Of a stretch of 41,210 bases of DNA, positions 38,545 through 41,210 are shown piece after piece. Location of the stretch: NCBI GenBank assembly GCA_003134435.1, contig PLBE01000222.1, positions 1 through 41,210 on the forward strand. Direction: 5' to 3'. Position numbers and translations under genes: made by a program. Positions within the stretch are counted from its first letter, which is position 1; every line of letters begins with the position of its first letter. Origin of the DNA: Acidobacteriaceae bacterium (GTDB taxonomy: Bacteria > Acidobacteriota > Terriglobia > Terriglobales > Acidobacteriaceae). The notes under the pieces were generated by a model, which had not been told where the DNA came from, made no database searches, and saw nothing but the letters and a program-made list of their open reading frames with translations.

Positions 38545-38614
38545 GAAGAAGTTCAGAGGAAGAGATTCAGGGAAAGCTGGCATTCCGTCGCGCATGTAGA
38601 ATTGGCATTCAGGC

Positions 38615-40534
38615 ATGGCAACCTCTACCGTGGCGGGCGCGAAGAGCGAAGGCACACCGGCGAAGCCCCGGCCGAACCGTCCGCCTCGTCCGTTGATCCG
38701 GTTAATGCGCTACGTTGTGCCATACGGGTGGCCGCTTCTGGCTTCGGTCGGACTGATGGCGATGGTAGGACTGCTCGACGCCGGCCGAGTGCTGCTGATC
38801 CGGCCGATTTTTGACCGGGTATTGAATCCGGGATCGCAGGAAAAAACGATCCAGTTGTTCAAACTGCCGGGCAGTGGTCGCGTTCTCAATCTCGAGCAAC
38901 TGGTGCCGTCGCACTTTCACAATCCATGGACGATTGTGGCCTTTGCGCTGGTGGCCGCCACGGTGCTGAAGGGGATCTTCGACTATGTTGGAACCTACCT
39001 CGTAAACTACGCCGGTTTTGGCATGATCACCGATCTGCGGGACGACCTTTATAACGCCATCCTGCGGAGTTCGTCGGCGTTTTTCGTAAGCCACACCACC
39101 GGAACGCTGCTGTCGACCATTGTCAGCGATGTCGAGAGGGTGCAGTACGCCATGTCGAGCGTGCTGGCGGAATTCCTGCAGCAGTTCTTTACTCTGGTTT
39201 TCACCGCGGCGGTGGTAATTCTGGTGGGAGGAAAGCTGGCGTGGGTGCTGCTGTTATTCGCGCCCGTGATTCTTTACTCGTCGAGAAAAATCGGGCGGCA
39301 GGTTCGCAGTACAACCCGCGGTGGGCAGGACAAACTGGCCGAGATCCAGAACATTCTGCACGAGACCATCACCGGGAACCGCATTGTGAAGGCGTTTGGC
39401 ATGGAGAACTGGGAAGTAGCGCGCTTCCGAACCGCGGCGCGACGGCTGTTCCGGGCGAATCTCAGGTCGGTGGCGGCGTTTGCGATCAGTTCTCCGCTGA
39501 TGGATATTCTGGGCGCGATTGCAATCGCGCTGCTGCTCCTGCTGGGACGCGACCAGATCAACCACCGCGGGCTTACGGAGGGAGCTTTCTTCACATTTAT
39601 TATTGCCGTGTTTAAGCTCTACGATCCGGTGCGCAAGTTCGCGATGTTCAACAACAATTTTCAGCAGGCCGTGGGCGCATCTTCGGAAATTTTCCGTTTC
39701 ATGGATGTCGAAGACGAAGTGCGGGAGAAGCCTGGGGCGAAGCGCATGGGCAAATTTATCGGGGCGATCCGCTTCGAGAACGTGTCCTTTTCTTATTCCA
39801 GTTCGCATGGCAATATCGACGATTCGCCGCTGGTGCTGCACGACATCAATCTGGAAGTGAAGGCGGGTGAAGTGTTGGCAGTGGTGGGATCGAGCGGCGC
39901 GGGCAAAAGCACGCTGGTGCATCTGATCCCGCGCTTCTTTGACATCAGCAACGGGCGCATTCTGATTGACGACAGCGACGTGCGCGATGTGACTTTGGAG
40001 TCGTTGCGATCGCAGATCGGGATTGTCACCCAGGAGACAGTGTTGTTCAACGACACGGTGAGGAACAACATCGCCTACGGGCAGCCGCACGTGTCACAGA
40101 AGCAGGTGGAGGATGCGGCGCGGGCGGCGCGCGCCTGTGAATTCATCCGCAGCCTTCCAGAAGGATACAACACCATGATCGGGGAGCGTGGAGTGCGGCT
40201 TTCCGGCGGGGAAAGGCAGCGCATTGCCATTGCGCGGGCGATCCTTAAGAATGCGCCCATCCTGATTCTCGATGAAGCGACGTCGGCGCTGGACAGTGAA
40301 TCCGAGTCGCTGGTGCAATCGGCACTGCAAAATCTGATGCATGGGCGTACTGTGTTTGTAATTGCGCATCGGCTCTCGACCGTCCGGCGCGCGGATCGGA
40401 TTGTTGTGTTGGAGAACGGCACCATCAGTGACATCGGCGCGCATGAGGAGCTGATGCAAAAATTGGGCACTTATCGTCGGCTCTACGAATTGCAGTTTGC
40501 CCAGGCGGATGCGTCCAAGGCGGTGCCCACGTAG
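38615..40534 (+). CDS. MsbA-type ABC exporter (fused membrane and ATPase domains)
   Basis: A 639-residue half-transporter of the lipid A / multidrug exporter group. Residues 25-360 hold six membrane helices with the coupling region (VRSTTRGGQDKLAEIQNILH). The nucleotide-binding domain shows Walker A GSSGAGKST, Q-loop IVTQETVLFN, signature LSGGERQRIAIARAIL, Walker B ILILDEATSALD and H-loop IAHRLSTV. All catalytic elements are intact. It works as a homodimer and, in Gram-negative bacteria of this size class, flips lipid A core or other lipids. TAGAAT ends 12 bases before the ATG with no clear ribosome site. Confidence 0.9.
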   Translation: MATSTVAGAKSEGTPAKPRPNRPPRPLIRLMRYVVPYGWPLLASVGLMAMVGLLDAGRVLLIRPIFDRVLNPGSQEKTIQLFKLPGSGRVLNLEQLVPSHFHNPWTIVAFALVAATVLKGIFDYVGTYLVNYAGFGMITDLRDDLYNAILRSSSAFFVSHTTGTLLSTIVSDVERVQYAMSSVLAEFLQQFFTLVFTAAVVILVGGKLAWVLLLFAPVILYSSRKIGRQVRSTTRGGQDKLAEIQNILHETITGNRIVKAFGMENWEVARFRTAARRLFRANLRSVAAFAISSPLMDILGAIAIALLLLLGRDQINHRGLTEGAFFTFIIAVFKLYDPVRKFAMFNNNFQQAVGASSEIFRFMDVEDEVREKPGAKRMGKFIGAIRFENVSFSYSSSHGNIDDSPLVLHDINLEVKAGEVLAVVGSSGAGKSTLVHLIPRFFDISNGRILIDDSDVRDVTLESLRSQIGIVTQETVLFNDTVRNNIAYGQPHVSQKQVEDAARAARACEFIRSLPEGYNTMIGERGVRLSGGERQRIAIARAILKNAPILILDEATSALDSESESLVQSALQNLMHGRTVFVIAHRLSTVRRADRIVVLENGTISDIGAHEELMQKLGTYRRLYELQFAQADASKAVPT

Positions 40535-40569
40535 GCGCAGTCTAGGCGGCTGACCACGCGGGTTTCGAG

Positions 40570-41210
40570 ATGAACTTTATGTCACTTCGGTCCATGACGG
40601 GATTCGCGCAGGTCAGAGGGCAAGTCAATGCCCAATTGGCGTTTGCGCTCTCGCTGAAATCGGTGAACCATCGGTTTCTGGATATTCACTTCCGCTTGCC
40701 GTCCGATACCGACGGGCTGGAAATGAAGCTGCGCCGAGTTTTGAAGGAGAAACTGGCTCGCGGCCACCTGGAAGTGATCCTCAATCTGGATCGTTCGGGC
40801 GGCAGCAGTGTCGCCCTGAACCGGCAGTTGATTGCCGGCTACGTGGAGGCGTTCCGAGTGGCGGCCGACGAATTTGGGGTCGAGGGAGAGCCCGATCTGA
40901 ATGTGGTCCTGCGCATGCCTGGCGCGATGGAGGCGGGTGCCGAAAAGTCAGGCGACGAATTGGAGGCGGCGGTGATGGCGCACCTGGAAGACGCGCTTTC
41001 CCGCCTCAATGCGATGCGCGAAGAAGAGGGCCGCAGCATCAGTGCGGAACTGCAGGCTCGCATGGCCAATCTGGAAAAAGCAGCGGCCGGCGTGGAAGCT
41101 CATCGCAGCACCATTCTGCGCAGCTATTCGGAACGTCTGCAGTCGCGCATGATGGAATTACTCGGCGCGCAAGTCGACAAGGAACGGGTTCTGCAGGAAG
41201 TGGCCGTGCT
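40570..41210 (+). CDS. yicC: YicC family endoribonuclease, 3' end beyond the window
   Basis: First 213 codons of a YicC/YloC family protein (YicC_N plus the start of DUF1732), an RNA-degrading factor in Escherichia coli. The diagnostic opening RSMTGFAQ is followed by LSLKSVNHRFLDIHFRLP and later LEDALSRLNAMREEEGRSI, matching the family. The start could be ATG 40570 or ATG 40579; relatives usually begin two to four residues before the SMTGFA motif, so 40579 is also plausible. It starts 36 bp after the exporter gene, so co-transcription is likely. In many bacteria gmk follows; that region is outside the window. Confidence 0.9.
   Translation, partial: MNFMSLRSMTGFAQVRGQVNAQLAFALSLKSVNHRFLDIHFRLPSDTDGLEMKLRRVLKEKLARGHLEVILNLDRSGGSSVALNRQLIAGYVEAFRVAADEFGVEGEPDLNVVLRMPGAMEAGAEKSGDELEAAVMAHLEDALSRLNAMREEEGRSISAELQARMANLEKAAAGVEAHRSTILRSYSERLQSRMMELLGAQVDKERVLQEVAV

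Overview
This 41.2-kb window reads as a stretch of an Acidobacteriota chromosome, probably class Terriglobia. That placement is inferred from gene style: a 1,342-residue secreted SBBP / choice-of-anchor-D protein, a GloVer-repeat protein, an ECF sigma, zinc-finger anti-sigma and DUF3106 trio, and GC-rich coding DNA on both strands. No rRNA gene is present. One tRNA gene, tRNA-Val(CAC), is present.

Layout. 1-5.2 kb: RNase R (cut by the window start), a DinB-like protein, a bactofilin and the lipid II flippase MurJ. 5.3-9.9 kb: a VOC protein, a GloVer-repeat secreted protein, a small secreted protein and a class III aminotransferase. 10-14.6 kb: a CDP-alcohol phosphatidyltransferase overlapping a GtrA-like protein, an isochorismatase-type hydrolase, a second class III aminotransferase, a second DinB protein and a cold-shock protein. 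14.8-18.4 kb: ylxP, rbfA, nrnA and an ArnT-like glycosyltransferase; the last two overlap. 18.5-23.7 kb: a GNAT acetyltransferase, a candidate structured small RNA, proline dehydrogenase, a Phd/VapC-type toxin-antitoxin pair behind a twin-palindrome operator, an M24 peptidase and three small membrane proteins. 23.8-26.0 kb: the minus-strand sigma, anti-sigma, DUF3106 operon.

26.1-30.8 kb is the unusual part. An exact 30-bp direct repeat, made of 13 bp of leader plus the first 17 nt of tRNA-Val(CAC), bounds 4,647 bp. The left end carries the catalytic part of a tyrosine recombinase, open in frame right through the repeat. The right end carries an open frame in the same phase leading into the repeat. 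Circularisation at the repeat would join them into one ORF of about 281 codons. This looks like a bacterial version of the self-splitting integrase seen in archaeal SSV-type elements. Inside lie the N-terminus of a DISARM DrmD-like gene, other gene fragments, a secreted-protein gene, a truncated DUF3854 gene, an 81-bp tandem duplication and an array of stem-loops with covarying stems and a similar 7-nt A-rich loop. It is therefore a small integrated element in decay.

30.9-41.2 kb: the giant secreted protein, a PilZ-domain gene broken by one in-frame amber codon, a STAS plus pseudo-receiver protein, RapZ, an MsbA-type exporter and the start of yicC.

Two patterns recur across the window. Short degenerate tandem arrays of 7-8 nt units sit at gene junctions, and the same heptamers recur at distant loci in both orientations. 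Several genes have a -10-like hexamer only 5-12 nt before the start codon and no Shine-Dalgarno sequence, suggesting leaderless transcripts.
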